Assembly (NCBI GenBank): GCA_027603945.1
Contig: JADIIU010000054.1
Coordinates: 1 to 64,000, forward strand
DNA: 64,000 nucleotides
Direction of reading: 5' to 3'
From: Terramyces sp. JEL0728
Taxonomy: Eukaryota > Chytridiomycota > Chytridiomycetes > Rhizophydiales > Terramycetaceae
Shown: positions 61,288 through 64,000 of the stretch, piece by piece
Layout of the letters: every line of letters begins with the position of its first letter
Numbering within the stretch: position 1 is the stretch's first letter
Position numbers and translations under genes: made by a program
Notes under the pieces: model-generated
Seen by the model: the letters and a program-made list of their open reading frames with translations, nothing else
Told to the model about the DNA's origin: nothing
The model's database searches: none

Positions 61288-61790
61288 TTAAATCGGTTTA
61301 ATTTTAAAATGTAAAGAAATTAGGGAAAACACAAGACACTTTAGATCTTGAATCAAGTAATAAAAGACCCTCAACCCTTCAGGATCATTGCTGTTTTGTA
61401 CATCCGCTAGCGATCCAACTTTAGAAGTCTAATATTAATGAAAAATACAGTAAAGGAAATATGTTCGTCTCCTAATACAATTTCCAATTCTTGTCTGCCA
61501 ACTCTATCTGGCTCCGGCTTTGTTAATAATAATTACCCATTGGGAATCGTCTTCCTTTAATATCTCGCTTTCTTCAATGATCCTCTTCAACTCTTCCATC
61601 AGTGTGGTGGAAACATAGACTTCCTTTTTAATGAGTGTATCGTTCTTGTAGTTGCTGTTGTTTGCATATCTGAGATTTCCATCTGGTCTAAACTCAAACT
61701 CGAGAAATTCATGGCCAAACTTTCCCATGTGTCCAACGCTACAGTTAGCTACAGGTACTAATAACGAACGTAGAATTCTTCCAGTGCCAT
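61288..61790 (-). CDS. MAGO: Mago nashi, exon-junction-complex core
   Basis: The exons are 61790-61759, 61738-61537, 61517-61449 and 61428-61288, with introns of 20, 19 and 20 nt, giving 147 aa. It is near-identical to the family along its length: [57 protein letters not shown], and the C-terminal [15 protein letters not shown]. With Y14 it locks eIF4A3 on spliced mRNA upstream of exon junctions. Its presence means this genome of micro-introns still keeps an exon junction complex component. Confidence 0.97.
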
Positions 61791-62076
61791 TTTTGTGATT
61801 TTCTGTTTAGAGATCAAGAAAAAAAGATTGGGTTTGGTATCAGTATTCAAGTGAAATAGAAGCACAGCTTATGATAAATACCCCAATTATAACTTGGTTG
61901 CTCCAACTATGCAGACAAGGTAGCGATTGGCAAGAATAAGGTTAAACTTTTTGTATTGTAATAGAGTATAAATAGATGGAAATTGCATCATTATTCATCT
62001 TCTATTTGCCCTGCCGATGTTTATAATGCTGTGTTAGATGACTCAAATCCAGAAAAAAAAAGTTTCTAATCAAAAA

Positions 62077-63251
62077 ATGTCAGTCATAAACATTCGTCGA
62101 GATGTATCGGATAAATTCTACCGTTACAAGATGCCCAAAGTACTCTAGTTTAACCCTAGTTGATTTCGAAAATCGAAGGTAAAGGAAACGGAATCAAAAC
62201 TGTAATTGTCAACATGTCGGAAATTGCAAAAGCACTGAGTAGACCTCCTGCTTATCCAACCAAATATTTTGGTTTTGAATTAGGTACCCAAGTAAAATTG
62301 GATGAAAAGAATGACAGATATATCATCAACGGTGCCCACAATGCCGATAGTTTACAAGATATTCTTGATGGATTCATTGATAAATTTGTGCTGTGTGCAT
62401 CATGCAAGAACCCGGAAACTGAATTTGTACATTCAAGCTAACGTAGACTTTTACAAAGGATGATATTCTGAAAGATTGTAAAGCCTGTGGTGCACATTTA
62501 CCAGTCGATATGAGACACAAATTGACTTCTTACATCATGAAAAACAAACCAGCAGAGAAAAAGTATTTCTTATTAATACAGGGATAAATATTCTAAAATC
62601 AAAGATAAAGCCGCTGATGCTGAAGAAGACCATATGCAAGTTGATGACGAATTGGAAAAGGAGTTGGCTGCATTACCTACAGCTGAGCAACACGGTGTAG
62701 ATGATGATTGGGCAGTTGATACTAGCGCGGATGCTGTAGCAGCCAGGGTTAAAGAAATCAGCGTTTCAGAAGCAGTTCTTTCAAAAATCAATGATGATGA
62801 ACTTAAAGATCCAGTTGAAGAATTTGCAGACTTTTTAAAAACAGATTTGTCTGATCAAGATATTATTTCCAAAGCAGAAGAATTGGAAGTAAGGGAAGAT
62901 AAAGTCTGTGCAGTGCTACCGCAAGTGTTGCTAAATGAAAAAGTATTGGGCGAAAAGCAATTGGAAGCGCGGCTGGATCTTTTCAGAGCATTCACCAAAA
63001 ATGAAAAATGTCAAAAAGCCCTTTTAGGTGGTGTTGAAAGACTAGTTGGGATGAATCACCCGGAATTGCTCCCTAGAGTATCTTTGATTTTCAAAGTATT
63101 GTATTTTGAAGATTTGGTTGAGGAAGAAGTGTTTTTGAATTGGGCAGAAAAGGCTTCGAAAAAGTACGTTGACAAGAAGATCAGTGTCAAGATTAGAGAA
63201 GCTGCAGCTCCATTTATTACCTGGTTGAAAGAAGCCGAAGAAGAAGATTAA
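62077..63251 (+). CDS. TIF5: Translation initiation factor eIF5
   Basis: The exons are 62077-62139, 62160-62426, 62447-62562 and 62582-63251, with introns of 20, 20 and 19 nt, giving 371 aa. The GAP domain starts [20 protein letters not shown], where Arg15-type residues stimulate eIF2 GTP hydrolysis. A C4 zinc ribbon follows ([11 protein letters not shown] then CKACGAH). An acidic linker and the C-terminal W2/HEAT domain ending [11 protein letters not shown] complete it. The stop context ATTAAATAAAC merges TAA and AATAAA. Confidence 0.97.
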
Positions 63252-63346
63252 ATAAACCCATTTCACATTGAGTTAGATTCTTGTCTGAAGATGTTGAACA
63301 GAAGTCTAATCAGCAGTGTTGCACATCCACAGACGAAACAATACTA

Positions 63347-64000
<654 letters not shown>

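Noticed and set aside
61920..61964. Two abutting intron-like units upstream of eIF5
   Set aside because: The first lacks the TAAC/TAAT motif, and a TATA-like TATAAAT follows at about 61967, so they probably lie upstream of transcription. Kept out as likely chance.

Overview
This window is nuclear DNA from a very compact eukaryotic genome with mitochondria and a flagellum. Mitochondria are implied by a GrpE homologue and a PheRS with presequences. A cilium is implied by IFT57, a DRC12/CCDC153-like coiled coil and a CEP20/FOR20-like basal-body protein. A Cyc8/Ssn6 corepressor, a GID-complex ARMC8, class C GPCRs, an Sdp1/Tgl-type patatin lipase and many opisthokont housekeeping genes fit an early-diverging zoosporic fungus or close relative (chytrid, rozellid or aphelid grade). 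The species cannot be named from sequence alone. All three standard stop codons are used.

The dominant feature is the intron population. Almost every gene is broken by spliceosomal introns of 18-26 nt: GTA at the 5' end, TAG, CAG or AAG at the 3' end, and a TAAC/TAAT branch-like motif a few bases before the end. Removing about 130 of these restores full-length, recognisable proteins. I therefore give genes as exon joins rather than fragments. Exceptions include an 87-nt intron, a 42-nt intron made of two 21-nt intron-like halves, a 7-nt microexon and, upstream of the Ssn6 gene, seven intron-like units set end to end with no exon between them (10905-11060).

Layout. 1-4541: two tandem class C (GABA-B/metabotropic type) GPCR genes, the first cut by the window edge. 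4578-9081: an SH3 membrane protein, a bZIP factor, a small protein and an oxysterol-binding protein. 9265-12623: divergent TBL1-like and Ssn6-like corepressor genes. 12722-17152: GrpE, mitochondrial PheRS, IFT57, a HAD hydrolase. 17244-23221: RFC1, a FAM210/DUF1279 protein, poly(A)-binding protein. 23502-32032: ARMC8, three unrecognised proteins, a BET bromodomain protein. 32534-38389: a TFIIIC subunit, DRC12-like, NIPA magnesium transporter, patatin lipase. 38593-41793: three tandem 7TM paralogues. 41888-50670: universal stress protein, LtrA-like fusion, another 7TM receptor, CEP20, phosphomannose isomerase, TBC RabGAP, PHYHD1-type oxygenase. 50686-57098: a 22-intron ROD/KNTC1 kinetochore gene. 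57485-64000: MO25, profilin, PRMT3, Mago nashi, eIF5 and the proteasome ATPase RPT6 (cut by the window edge).

Genes are packed tail to tail with 3-15 bp between stop codons, or head to head with as little as 24 bp between start codons. AATAAA signals often overlap the stop codon or lie inside the last codons. I saw no rRNA, tRNA, transposon, CRISPR array or virus-like sequence.
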